The notes: a model not told the origin generated them from the letters alone. 64,000 nt of DNA from Acidimicrobiaceae bacterium (GCA_003167415.1 PMTF01000015.1:56006-120005), one strand, 5' to 3'; positions 26,830 through 35,536 are shown, numbered from the stretch's first letter. Made by a program: numbers and translations.

Positions 26830-27033
26830 GTGAAGGTACGAGATCTGAGGGGAATACTTCAGCGCGCGGGATGTGTTGAAGTTCGTCAATCTGGTTCGCA
26901 TCTGATCGTCCGGTGTGGAACTTGCCAGAGCGTCGTCCCCATTCATGGGGGAGACGTGCCAAAGGGATTACTCCGATCGATTGGTCGAGATCTCGCGCCT
27001 TGCCTAGGAGAGGAATGGTTACGAAATGACTAA
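26830..27033 (+). CDS. hicA: HicA-type toxin (mRNA interferase)
   Basis: 67-aa double-stranded-RNA-binding-fold toxin. It has the N-terminal KVRDLRGILQRAGCVEVRQSGSH with catalytic His about 24, and the VVPIHGGDVPKGLLRSIGRDL pattern typical of HicA. The start is GTG at 26830, and its end overlaps the hicB start by 8 bp. HicA cleaves mRNA until neutralised by HicB. The extra Cys residues (CGTC) are unusual for the family. Confidence 0.85.
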   Translation: MKVRDLRGILQRAGCVEVRQSGSHLIVRCGTCQSVVPIHGGDVPKGLLRSIGRDLAPCLGEEWLRND

Positions 27034-27607
27034 AACACAGTTGATGACAACCCGTTATCACGCAAACTTCGAACTCGACGAGTCCGGAGTATGGATCGCC
27101 CAGATTGAAGAGATTCCCCAGGTTCACACCTTCGGTCGCACTCTCGGTAAGGCACGTGAGTATCTGGTTGATGCTCTCGCGGTATGGCTTGATCTACCAA
27201 TTGACGATGTGAAGGACTCAATCGATTTTCACCCGGTGAAGTTGCCTGCCGGCGTGCAAAACATCGTGTACGAAGCGACGGCCGCGCGAGCGATGGCGGA
27301 TGCGGCAACCGAGGCTGTAAGTGAACTGACGTCGGCGGCGGCGTTGGCTCTAACGAGAGATGCGCGACTGTCGCTTCGCGACGCGGCGGAACTTCTCGGT
27401 GTGTCCCACCAGAGAGTGCAGCAGCTCGTGACCCAAGGAAAAGTCGAGAACATTCCCGTCACTGGTAGCGGGATTCAGGGCGTCGCCCAAGACATCGCTC
27501 GAAACCTCAAGGAGTTTCTGCCGGGCGGATCTAAAGAGAACCTCGGAGCGTTGGCGATTGGCGTGACAGTGGGATTCACGATTGCCTGGGCCCAGTCTCA
27601 GGAATAG
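27026..27607 (+). CDS. hicB: HicB-type antitoxin with HTH and hydrophobic C-terminal end
   Basis: 193-aa partner of HicA. The N-terminal HicB fold (YHANFELDESGVWIAQIEEIPQVHTFGRTLGKAREYLVDAL) is followed by a linker and a helix-turn-helix (LSLRDAAELLGVSHQRVQQLV). A further ~50 residues end in a hydrophobic helix (LGALAIGVTVGFTIAWA). Ordinary HicB proteins stop near 110-145 aa, so the C-terminal extension is unusual. The gene overlaps hicA, which supports coupled translation. Confidence 0.82.
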   Translation: MTKTQLMTTRYHANFELDESGVWIAQIEEIPQVHTFGRTLGKAREYLVDALAVWLDLPIDDVKDSIDFHPVKLPAGVQNIVYEATAARAMADAATEAVSELTSAAALALTRDARLSLRDAAELLGVSHQRVQQLVTQGKVENIPVTGSGIQGVAQDIARNLKEFLPGGSKENLGALAIGVTVGFTIAWAQSQE

Positions 27608-27659
27608 GTAGCAGTCGTTCGAATTTCATCGTTTCATTGATTTCCGAAAGAAGGACAGC

Positions 27660-27770
27660 GTGGGTATTTTTGCAACTAAAAGTTTTACGGCATCAACATC
27701 AAAGAAGGGCATCAAAATAACGCCTAAGAAAAGAGCAGCGTCGAGAAAGACGTCGAAGAGAGTTCGTTAG
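27660..27770 (+). CDS. small Lys/Arg-rich peptide (36 aa)
   Basis: GTG at 27660 follows AAGGA by 4 nt. The peptide is highly basic (KKGIKITPKKRAASRKTSKRVR), like a nucleic-acid-binding histone H1-type tail. It lies 52 bp after hicB, possibly in the same transcript. No homologue is recognised, and small ORFs of this composition can arise by chance. Confidence 0.4.
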   Translation: MGIFATKSFTASTSKKGIKITPKKRAASRKTSKRVR

Positions 27771-27896
27771 CCAATGGATTCGTTATGCCAGAAAACGAGT
27801 GATGCGGGCCCCTGGCGATATGGGTCTCTGGTTGGGTTGTTAGGTTTGGGCGGCTTTCAGCGCCAGTTCAGCTGTTGACGGGCGGCATCATCTTGC

Positions 27897-28063
27897 CCCA
27901 CAAAATGCTCCACAAATCGCGTCGCGTGCCGTCTTCTCACGTCGTCTGGCGTTGTGAATGTTCCTCGTCAAGTGGTATGTCGTCGTGTCGCGTCGTCTGG
28001 TGAAACGGGTCTGAACACTTTCACACGGCTGAGGTCAAAAGATCAAGTCCGGCAGCGCCTACT
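27897..28063 (+). repeat. 167-bp direct repeat, copy B; degenerate tRNA-Val(CAC) attachment-site remnant
   Basis: Aligned end to end with copy A (25372-25538) with no gap and roughly 21 mismatches. The tRNA portion is more decayed (AAAAGATCAAGTCCGGC in the T-arm) than the element-derived left part. It is therefore the older or less constrained copy. The two copies flank the 2.4-kb islet with the DUF6338-like and HicAB genes. Confidence 0.8.
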
Positions 28064-28622
28064 AAATTTTGCACGAGAGGAGTGTTCTCTACGCACCTGT
28101 TCGCATTGACGGGTCCACGGGTCACGGCCACGGGATGGAGGGCCCTGGGTGAACTCTTAACCTTCGGATTCCCAGTCAATCGCATCGTTCAGATATGGCC
28201 ATGACTGATGGACACCCGACAGGGCGAAACTGGATTATTACCTTCCGGAAGAAGTTATGACCGTGCTACTTGCCCGCTACGATTGCAGCGCACCTCTCGC
28301 AAAGTTCGCTGTTGGGGAGTATCCCAAGAACTTTGTGGTTGTTGGCGATTATCTTTATCGCATAATCACATTCGCTTTGATTGTGATGAACCAATTTGTC
28401 ACCATCTTCATCGCTAGACGTATGAAATTCGGCAACCAATCCCATTGGGATGCTCCTTTTGTAGGCCAGAAACTCGACCCTACAACCGTTGGACCATTCG
28501 TGCTCGGGGGTGGCTCACGAAGAACTGGCGTTTCGCTTATTTGAGCACGATCAGAGTTGCGGCGTGGTAACCGAGCGTCGTATCCAAGAGTGGTGTGCGG
28601 AAGTTTCGGGTGTTTTCGAACT
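28064..28622. other. intergenic, no firm gene
   Basis: 560 bp after attachment-site copy B. A frame at 28257-28544 (95 aa, one hydrophobic segment) is open but has a poor RBS, and its C-terminal third is low quality. I see nothing else. Probably decayed DNA. Confidence 0.45.
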
Positions 28623-28957
28623 GGTTCTGCCACCCGTGAGCGGGATGAGCCTCCAGTCGGACGGTGTCGGCGACGAAAGCGTTAGTGGTACGTTCACCAA
28701 TCCCTACCAAGCGCCCATTCCCTCCGACGCCAACATCTACGTGGTCTATATCGGTCCACAGGGGAACGTTGTTGGTGGAGCATCAGAAACCGCCGACAGC
28801 AGTCGAGCCTGGTCACTCCGTCGCCTTCGGGTTCAGCGATTTGAGCAGTTGGATCAGCGCATTCTTTGTCCAATCATCTTCCGTGTCGACTGTTCAGTCG
28901 TCAGTCGATCCCTGCGCCAGTTTCTCTTCGTGTCCGGCTCAAGTGCCTGCATCTGGA
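28623..28957 (+). pseudogene. fragment of a secreted FxLYD-like domain protein, frameshifted
   Basis: Two frames together read SGTFTNPYQAPIPSDANIY, then VVYIGPQGNVVGGASET, then (other frame) AVEPGHSVAFGFSDLSSW. This is the beta-sandwich pattern of FxLYD/extracellular 'GxVTNP' domains in actinobacterial lipoproteins. The shift is near 28800. There is no start codon or signal peptide, so it is a relic. Confidence 0.6.
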
Positions 28958-29144
28958 TAGCGGCTCTCGACTCGTACACAGATCCGGTCGGCTCCCTGAC
29001 ACTCAACCGCCCCACCGTTCCAGTCGCCAGTCGGAGGTGTGGACGTCGGCTCCCTGAATTAGAACAGGAAAGTAGGGCCCAAATATCACTCACTACGCGT
29101 TCCACTTCGAAATCCCGGCTCAATCTCAGCAAGTAACTGTGCTA

Positions 29145-29158
29145 ATGTACTAGTACAT
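29145..29158. promoter_or_regulatory. 14-bp perfect palindrome over the GntR start
   Basis: ATGTACTAGTACAT is self-complementary and covers the first two bases of the gntR start codon. GntR/YtrA-type regulators bind such symmetric sites, and this one would block both initiation and transcription of the gntR-ABC operon. Autoregulation is inferred from position. Confidence 0.75.
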
Positions 29159-29564
29159 GGCACATCATCCTTCTCTCACGTTTCGACTCGACTCTCAAAG
29201 CGGTCTAGCGCCCTATCGACAACTCGTGGACCAGGTTCGTCTCGCCGTACGCACCGGTCTTTTGCGAGACGGCGACCAGCTCCCCTCGGTGCGTGAAGTC
29301 GTCACTCAGATCACGATCAATCCCAACACGGTGCATCGGGCCTACCGGGAACTCGAGCATCAGGGGATCGTCGAGGGTCGCGCGGGTCTCGGGACCTTCA
29401 TCACTTTGCACTTGAGTGTTGCGCCCGACGCTGCAGACCATGGGACTTTCGAGCAAGCGCTTCATGACCTGGTCATCAACGCTCGCCGAGCGGGGTTGGA
29501 CGAGGAGACCATTCGCGAACTCATGCGAACTGCGCTACGTCATGACGGCAACGTGCGCTCGTGA
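29157..29564 (+). CDS. GntR-family regulator, YtrA type
   Basis: 135-aa transcription factor. The winged helix-turn-helix is complete: LVDQVRLAVRTGLLRDGDQLPSVREVVTQITINPNTVHRAYRELEHQGIVEGRAGLGTF. A short C-terminal helical tail follows instead of a ligand domain, as in YtrA regulators. It heads an operon with an ABC transporter (GTGA overlap with the ATPase), the usual genetic company of YtrA proteins, and probably represses it. Confidence 0.88.
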   Translation: MAHHPSLTFRLDSQSGLAPYRQLVDQVRLAVRTGLLRDGDQLPSVREVVTQITINPNTVHRAYRELEHQGIVEGRAGLGTFITLHLSVAPDAADHGTFEQALHDLVINARRAGLDEETIRELMRTALRHDGNVRS

Positions 29565-30475
29565 TCGAAGAAACATCAGTACTCGAAGCGGTAAACCTTG
29601 GCAAACGCTACCGGCGCACTTGGGGACTACAGGACTGCACCCTCACGATTCCCAAAGGGAGAGTGGCCGCTCTCGTTGGTCCGAACGGATCGGGAAAGTC
29701 GACGCTGCTCCGAATGGCGGCGGGTTTGCAAGAACCGAGCGCCGGAACGTTGCGAGTCCTCGGGCAGTCCCCGTCGCCAGGAACCAACGATCTGCGCGAA
29801 CGAGTCGGCTACCTGGATCAGGACCGTCCGCTCTATAAGAGTTTCCGCGTCGCTGAGATGTTGCGCTTCGGCGAAATGAACAATCCGACGTGGAGCATGG
29901 ACGTCGCGAAGAACCATCTCGCACTCCTCGACATTCCCTTGCGGTCGCGCGTGAACAATCTCTCGGGTGGTCAGCAAGCGCAAGTGGCCCTCACGCTTTG
30001 CCTGGCGAAGCAGCCGGAGCTCCTGCTCCTCGACGAGCCCGCCGCCGCGCTTGATCCGGTAGCGCGCGAGGACCTGCTCCGTCTACTCATGCGCCAAGTC
30101 GCCGACAGCGGATCGAGCGTGGTGCTTTCGACGCACGCGCTAAGCGACGTGGCGGCAATCTGCGACTACGTCGTCGTGCTGGCTCACGCTCGCGTGGTCT
30201 TATCGAACGACACGGAGTACATAGTGGAGACTCACCGAATTCTCTCGATTGTCGACGACAGTGATCTTGTGCCACCACCGGGTGTGACGATCATCAACGA
30301 ACAGCGCAGCGCCCGGGGCCGATCGCTCCTCGTACGGGTGGAACTTCCCTTCAATGACGATCGTTGGCGCGTCGATCGACCGACCTTGGAGGAGATTGTC
30401 ATGGCCTACCTGCGAGAAGGTTCGCCCCATCGTGATGGTCGCCACGTCGGCGAAATCGAAAGCGGTGCGCGCTGA
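29561..30475 (+). CDS. ABC transporter ATP-binding protein
   Basis: 304-aa ATPase with Walker A GPNGSGKST (about residue 40), signature LSGGQQAQV, Walker B LLLLDEPAAALDP and the H-loop STHALSD. A 70-residue C-terminal extension (after VVLAHARVVL) is like that of drug or bacteriocin exporters. It starts at GTG overlapping gntR and ends overlapping the permease ATG, so all three are one transcript. Export of a toxic compound or membrane-stress response are likely roles. Confidence 0.9.
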   Translation: MIEETSVLEAVNLGKRYRRTWGLQDCTLTIPKGRVAALVGPNGSGKSTLLRMAAGLQEPSAGTLRVLGQSPSPGTNDLRERVGYLDQDRPLYKSFRVAEMLRFGEMNNPTWSMDVAKNHLALLDIPLRSRVNNLSGGQQAQVALTLCLAKQPELLLLDEPAAALDPVAREDLLRLLMRQVADSGSSVVLSTHALSDVAAICDYVVVLAHARVVLSNDTEYIVETHRILSIVDDSDLVPPPGVTIINEQRSARGRSLLVRVELPFNDDRWRVDRPTLEEIVMAYLREGSPHRDGRHVGEIESGAR

Positions 30476-31503
30476 TGTGGGTCGTGTGGCGCCAACAGCG
30501 CTCCATCGTGATTGCGTTTGCCCTACTCGCCGTTGTCGTATCGGTGTGGGCGCTGATCATGGGCCTGCACGAGCAGTCGCTGTGGCGCGAGTACTTATCC
30601 ACACCCTGTAAAGGCGAGGTCGGCGGGTTGACCACTAGCGACGCCAAATTTTGTGAGCATGTGCAGTTCTCCCTCTACAACAGCGGGAAGTTGAACGAGG
30701 TGGTCATCGGCTTTGGCATGACATTCGCCCCACTCTTCGGACTGATCCTCGGCGTTAACGCCGTGGCGCACGAGATCGAGCAAAAGACGAATCGTCTGGC
30801 TTGGACGCAGTCGGGCTCTCGCACTCGATGGCTCATGAACAAGTACTTCATGAGTATCGCGTCACTGGTAGTCATCCTTGTGCCGTTGTGCTGGCTGCTC
30901 TCGTGGTGGGTCGGCGCGACGCACGTCGCTCCTCGAATCATGCCCAAGGTCTTCGCGATGTCGGGTTTCATCGAAGTCGCCTGCGGAATCTTCTGCTTCG
31001 TTCTGGCCGTCGTCGTCGGGCTCTTCGTTCGTCGACCCGGCTGGTCCCTCGCGGCCGCCGCCGTCCTCTTCGCGGCGATCTTCTTGGGCTTCTACTCGTC
31101 CGGGGTCCTCCTCAATCTCGGGTCACCCTCAGTCGCCGTGTTACAGGGCAATGGAGTGGAAGTGGGCTCGTCAAGTGGATTTATCGTGCGAGGTGGAGCT
31201 CCCGCAAATTCGTGGCCTATCTCGGAGGGGTTTGTACCGAAGATAGAAAAAGGCATTCCGAGCACCTCCGTCTTGAACCGATCGGCGAGCCATGTGTATC
31301 GGTGTGCGGATGCGATGAAGGATGGCAAACCAGAGCACTCCGAAACCTATTGCCTCAAGCACTTAGGTCTCATTGACGTTCAGTGGTACATACCGAACAG
31401 TCAATATTGGGCACTTCAGTCCTTCGAAGGAGGCTTTTATCTCATTGCGGCGCTGCTGCTGGCCGCCCTCTCCCTCTTCGCGGTACGTAGAGCGAAGGCG
31501 TGA
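30475..31503 (+). CDS. ABC transporter permease
   Basis: 342-aa membrane partner of the ATPase. It has six membrane helices, the first near the N-terminus (SIVIAFALLAVVVSVWALIMGL), and a large extracytoplasmic loop between helices 1 and 2 (about 30-70) and another of about 100 residues before the last helix. ABC-2-like topology. It starts at the ATG overlapping the ATPase stop. An internal motif EIEQKTNRLAWTQSGSRTRWL lies on the cytoplasmic side before helix 3. Confidence 0.82.
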   Translation: MWVVWRQQRSIVIAFALLAVVVSVWALIMGLHEQSLWREYLSTPCKGEVGGLTTSDAKFCEHVQFSLYNSGKLNEVVIGFGMTFAPLFGLILGVNAVAHEIEQKTNRLAWTQSGSRTRWLMNKYFMSIASLVVILVPLCWLLSWWVGATHVAPRIMPKVFAMSGFIEVACGIFCFVLAVVVGLFVRRPGWSLAAAAVLFAAIFLGFYSSGVLLNLGSPSVAVLQGNGVEVGSSSGFIVRGGAPANSWPISEGFVPKIEKGIPSTSVLNRSASHVYRCADAMKDGKPEHSETYCLKHLGLIDVQWYIPNSQYWALQSFEGGFYLIAALLLAALSLFAVRRAKA

Positions 31504-31911
31504 TTGCACTCGAGCTAGGTCTGATACGTACGACAAAAGTCGATGGCGAGTCTCGCTCTTTCAAGGTAACTCGGGGGGTTCGGACAAACGCTGAAACGTT
31601 CCCGCGGTGATTCTCTATCCGTCCTTCGAAGGGGAAGTGTCTCGATTTAACCGTTGTGCCAAATGACGCGAGTCATGTCGTCTAGACGCGAGTGTCTTGT
31701 ACCAGACCCAATGGGACGTCGGGCCCCTGAGTGGCGCGACGGCCGCTTGAATCCCGATGATCTCAAAAGTGCGACCGATTCTGAGTTGTAATTTGCCACT
31801 TTTGTGTTACAAATCGCGCACTTCCGAGAGTCCAATACTCAAATTTTTGGTCAAGGAGAGATAAAATTACTTCTATTGAGAGTCAATCAGTCGTTAAAGA
31901 AAGGCCAAACG
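31504..31911. other. intergenic, no gene seen
   Basis: About 400 bp. AT content rises toward 31780-31900. I see no RNA gene or convincing ORF; it should contain the promoter for the small gene at 31912. Confidence 0.5.
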
Positions 31912-32163
31912 GTGAGCACGATCAAATTTGATCCAGATGCCATACGCCGTCTTGGGCAGCAAATCGCCATCCAGGTCGCACCTGCAGCTCAGCAATCTGT
32001 GGAAGGAATCGGCCAACGACGATCTGGAAAGTCCGTTGAGAGAATCATGAGCGAATTACGCTCTGAACTGGCAACCTCAAATGTCCTTATGAGCGATCAA
32101 GAGTTGAGGAGGGTTGCAGCATCTATTGTTTCTGGTCAACGAGTTACAGTCCGTGGGTCCTAG
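31912..32163 (+). CDS. hypothetical protein, 83 aa
   Basis: GTG at 31912 follows AAAGG by 8 nt and is preferred to upstream starts at 31804. The product (STIKFDPDAIRRLGQQIAIQ...) is helical, without Cys or Trp, and has no recognised domain. It stands alone, with about 90 bp to the pentapeptide-repeat gene. Confidence 0.5.
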   Translation: MSTIKFDPDAIRRLGQQIAIQVAPAAQQSVEGIGQRRSGKSVERIMSELRSELATSNVLMSDQELRRVAASIVSGQRVTVRGS

Positions 32164-32256
32164 CTGACTCGATGGCGAATCAATCTTTCGACGTCAAGCG
32201 CGAGTGCTTAACACTTCTATTAGCTCGTCACGTCGCGGAAGAGTAGACCTCCTGTT

Positions 32257-32526
32257 GTGACTGAGATTCCCGCAGACAAGAATCATGAAGGCGCCGACTT
32301 AACTGGCGCAATCTTTAGTGATCGGGACCTCTCTGGGGTGAATTTTTGGCATGCACATCTTCAGGGGGCGGACTTTACCCGTTCAAATCTTTCCGAGGTG
32401 TCTATGGCTGGCGCGAATCTCACCAACGCTAATTTTACCGAAGCAAATCTGGTCTATACGAACTTCCAACGTCCTGGGGTTCTGGATTGTCGATCGAATA
32501 TGCCGAAAGGTTTCCCGAATGTCTAA
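32257..32526 (+). CDS. pentapeptide-repeat protein, truncated by a junction
   Basis: 89 aa from GTG 32257. About twelve A(D/N)Lxx units can be followed (ADLTGAIFSDRDLSGVNFWHA onward), ending with the NLVYTNFQ unit. This right-handed beta-helix fold occurs in fluoroquinolone-protection (Qnr/MfpA) and many other proteins, but the role here cannot be named. The repeat stops at about 32468, where the sequence becomes proline iminopeptidase in another frame. The last 19 residues are therefore out-of-frame read-through. Confidence 0.65.
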   Translation: MTEIPADKNHEGADLTGAIFSDRDLSGVNFWHAHLQGADFTRSNLSEVSMAGANLTNANFTEANLVYTNFQRPGVLDCRSNMPKGFPNV

Positions 32527-33086
32527 TGGGGCTTGTCGTGGCGTCGGTTTGGTTTATGAGCCGTTCAGAAATCGATTGGCTATACCGAGGAGGCGTCGGA
32601 CAACTTTTCCCAGAGGAGTGGGAAGAATTCAGGAACGGCGTTCTTCCCCAAGAACGAACGGCAGACATCGTGGCCGACTACGCGAGCATGATTGCAAGCC
32701 CAGAGGCTTCCGTTAGAGCGCGAGCGGCAATGCATTGGACGTCGTGGGAAGACGCTGTGCTTTCGCTTGAACCAAACGGTAAGCCCACTCCCTACAGTGA
32801 CAAACCAACCGATGCGCTCGTGGCCTTCGTTCGTATCTGTTCTAGGTTTGCACTTCACAGCGCGTGGCGAGAGGACGGTTCGCTCGTTCGTAATGCGCAG
32901 TCGCTCAAGGCCGTACCTGGTTCCATAATCCACGGACGTCTGGATTTGAGTTGTCCGCTAAAAAATGCCTGGGATCGCGCCCGAGCCTGGCCAAATGCCA
33001 ATTTAGTAATCGTCGATGACGCTGGACACAAGGGCAGTCCGAATATGAATCAGGCGCTCCGAGACGCGTTTGCCCTACTTCCATAG
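32470..33086 (+). pseudogene. pip: 5'-truncated proline iminopeptidase (alpha/beta hydrolase)
   Basis: Homology to proline iminopeptidase begins exactly at the nucleophile elbow (SWGSGLSIEYAERFPE) and continues with LMGLVVASVWFMSRSEIDW, the Asp region (GRLDLSCPL) and the catalytic His (DDAGHKG). The N-terminal ~110 residues, including the oxyanion loop and start, are missing. The coding sequence is joined in a different frame to the pentapeptide repeats. An internal TTG at 32487 gives an open frame of 199 aa, but the product would lack an intact core. Confidence 0.8.
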
Positions 33087-33165
33087 ACCGAAGTCGTTAT
33101 CTCTCCTAGTTGCGCTCTTAGAATTACGTTTGTCGCGCATTCTGTTGCATGCGGTTCGAACGTAG

Positions 33166-33987
33166 TTAACCCATCCTGAGGCGGTAACAGTTTTCCTGGC
33201 CGTGTACCGTGAATCCAGCTTTCACCAAAATGCGACCTGACGTCATGGGTCGCCCACGCGTCAATGCAATCGTCGCGCCAAGATTGCGGGCCTGACGCAA
33301 TCGTGAGGAGAGCACGGCTTGGTAACAGCCACGTAATCGAGAATCTGGCAAGGTAACCGCCCCGTACAATCTCCCGACTTCGCCGGCGATGCTGCAACAG
33401 CCAGTCGACACTGGCTCGTCGTCAATGAAGGCCACGAACTGAAAGCCTGTGGACGTTTCGAGATCGTGCAGCGCCTCAGTTAGACGATGACCAATCGCTT
33501 CCTCGTCTGACGGTGCCCTACCCCAACCCTCAGCCTCAACGAGGATCGCGGCTCGCAGTGATCGCTCGTCACGGACCAGTTCGACCCTCATGCCTTCGGG
33601 CACAACACTCTTGGCAACGTTGTCACTTAGTTCAAGGGCCAAGACCTGATACGAGTCGCTCACAACTCCTCCACGGGCAAGGAGATACTGCTCCGTGTCG
33701 AGAGGGCGAGTGGTACTTGTCACCCACCAATGGAATGCTTCGAGTTCCCATCCGCGAATCTCCGATGCAATCTCGTCGAACACAATGTCAAGTGATCGGG
33801 ACGCATTTGACCACACAACTTGCGCCGCCGGTAGCGTCGGTGAAATCAGTCGCTCCGGATAACGAAGAATTCTGTATTCCGCTGTGCGTACTTCAAGAAA
33901 ATCATCCGGTAGGGGAGTCTCGTCAAGAGTCGCGAGAGCTCCTAGCGTCCGCTCGGTGCTCCAGTTGCTCAACTCAGCGTCTCCCAC
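33166..33987 (-). CDS. GNAT-family N-acetyltransferase, two-domain
   Basis: 273-aa protein. The C-terminal half has the GNAT fold: FVAFIDDEPVSTGCCSI (beta strands), YGAVTLPDSRLRGCYQAVLSSRLRQARNLG (motif A, acetyl-CoA loop, with RxxGxxQ/A variant) and ATIALTRGRPMTSGRILVKAGF. The N-terminal ~140 residues resemble a degenerate second acyltransferase domain. Substrate unknown; such enzymes can inactivate antibiotics or modify proteins. It is convergent with the broken iminopeptidase gene. Confidence 0.75.
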   Translation of the reverse strand: MGDAELSNWSTERTLGALATLDETPLPDDFLEVRTAEYRILRYPERLISPTLPAAQVVWSNASRSLDIVFDEIASEIRGWELEAFHWWVTSTTRPLDTEQYLLARGGVVSDSYQVLALELSDNVAKSVVPEGMRVELVRDERSLRAAILVEAEGWGRAPSDEEAIGHRLTEALHDLETSTGFQFVAFIDDEPVSTGCCSIAGEVGRLYGAVTLPDSRLRGCYQAVLSSRLRQARNLGATIALTRGRPMTSGRILVKAGFTVHGQENCYRLRMG

Positions 33988-34044
33988 GTGCCCGTCACCT
34001 CCAAGTTCTATTTTAAAGTTGGCCGACGTCGCAACGACCTTAAA

Positions 34045-34651
34045 TTACCAATCCTGAGTCGAAGTCTCAGTGGGGAGCGATGCGGGCCAATCAACGGGAA
34101 ACTTGTGTGCGACACGCTTATGGCGATCTTGGAGTTCCTTGCGTGCCCTATGTGGAATACGGTCAGCGAAGACGAGTCCGTTCAAGTGGTCGGTCTCGTG
34201 CTGGAAACAACGAGCAAGTGTTCCGGTACCGACTATTTCAATGTCATCGCCATACTGGTCTTTTCCACGGCAAATCGCGTAATCGGAACGCCTTGTCGCG
34301 ACAAAGGCGCCAGGAAGCGAGAGACATCCTTCGTCTAACTCAACGAAACGCCGAACCCTTCGTTCCGCAAAGGTGACGGTCGGGTTACACACGAGACCAA
34401 CTCGCCGTTGCCATTCGGCATCTTGACAGTCGAAAACGAATACAGCGAGATCAACGCCCAACCTGGGTAGCTGCGAGACCCGCTCCGTAGGCATGGCCGG
34501 ACCCCGATTCCTAAGCCACTAACTCTGCGAGCAATGTTTGTAAGGACGTGTCGAACTCAGTCACCTGACGCGTGCGCGCGTGCATCACGGGCTCACCCCA
34601 TCTCACGATAGGCAACACCCTGCCAATGCGAACCAATTCTTCAATTGGCAT
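34045..34651 (-). pseudogene. def: peptide deformylase, broken
   Basis: The ATG at 34651 (after AGGTGGG) opens a frame reading MPIEELVRIGRVLPIVRWGE and QVTEFDTSLQTLLAELVA, then a TAG. The same frame continues with motif 1 (GAGLAATQVG), then a one-base shift leads into the frame with motif 2 (EGCLSLPG) and motif 3 (HETDHLNG). All three zinc-site motifs are therefore present, but in two frames with a nonsense codon. An internal frame of 149 aa (34045-34494) could be translated, but lacks motif 1. Confidence 0.85.
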
Positions 34652-34810
34652 TTCCCACCTCACCGTACGATTGTCTTGTTGGGATTGAGAAAGACCCTAA
34701 TGCGATGACGGAGAATCTTTCCTTAGTCAATCCCACTTTATTTGAAGGTTCAATTACCTGGTAGTTGGCTGGCTCGTCGCAAGCCGAAGCTGGTTCAGCG
34801 CCATGACAGG

Positions 34811-35527
34811 ATGCAATACGCCATCCAAATCAAACAGCGTCCTAGTATCGTTCCAAGCATGGGAAGGATTACCTCGGGCGATGCTCGACTTTCTCGAGAG
34901 GAAATAATCTCTATTCCTCTTCGATCTGCTGCACGTCTCGTTGGCGTGTCTGAGCAACGACTGCTGAATTGGTCGAGAATCCATCTCCTAAGTCCTCACG
35001 TTCGAAGACAAATCAGTGAGAGAAATACTGTGCGGCTTTATAGTTTCTCCGACGTACTTTCTTTGCTCGTCGTACGCGAGCTTCTTAATCAGAAACTGAC
35101 AACTCCACAAATAAACAGAGTGATCAAGTTTCTTCAAGACGAGGGTCACGAGCGGCCATTGTCAACATTCAAATTCGCGGTGCTGGGAAACGAGATTTTC
35201 TTCCAATATCCTGACGGTCTATGGCAAGGGTCAAAAAGAGCGTCCCAAATTGTCATTCACCAAGTACTTGACCTACGACCACTTCGTGAAGAGATCTACC
35301 AGTCAATTGAAAATCCTCGATCTGCCGACGCACAGGGGAAACTTGAACGCCGGCGAAAGGTCCAGGGATCTAAACGGGTATTCGAAGATACGAGAGTTCC
35401 TGTCGACGCAGTGATTCGATATATCAACAATGGGACTCCAGAGTCCACGATTCTTAAGGTTTTCCCGAGTCTTTCGAAAGCTGATATCCGACTTGCCAAA
35501 GCCGAGGCGAAACTAGCCGCGGTCTAG
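34811..35527 (+). CDS. MerR-type HTH plus DUF433 protein, antitoxin candidate
   Basis: 238 aa if started at ATG 34811; the frame is open to TTG 34742, and a later ATG at 34859 is possible. The N-terminal half is a MerR-like winged HTH (SIPLRSAARLVGVSEQRLLNWSR, YSFSDVLSLLVVRELL). The C-terminal 55 residues form a DUF433 domain (FEDTRVPVDAVIRYINNGTPESTILKVFPSLSKADIRLA). DUF433 proteins commonly pair with DUF5615 PIN-like toxins, as here: the next gene begins 9 bp downstream. Confidence 0.78.
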   Translation: MQYAIQIKQRPSIVPSMGRITSGDARLSREEIISIPLRSAARLVGVSEQRLLNWSRIHLLSPHVRRQISERNTVRLYSFSDVLSLLVVRELLNQKLTTPQINRVIKFLQDEGHERPLSTFKFAVLGNEIFFQYPDGLWQGSKRASQIVIHQVLDLRPLREEIYQSIENPRSADAQGKLERRRKVQGSKRVFEDTRVPVDAVIRYINNGTPESTILKVFPSLSKADIRLAKAEAKLAAV

Positions 35528-35536
35528 GGCGGTCCC

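Noticed and set aside
34045-34494. Peptide deformylase as an intact 149-aa gene
   Set aside because: The frame lacks motif 1 and the N-terminus, which lie upstream in another frame behind a stop.
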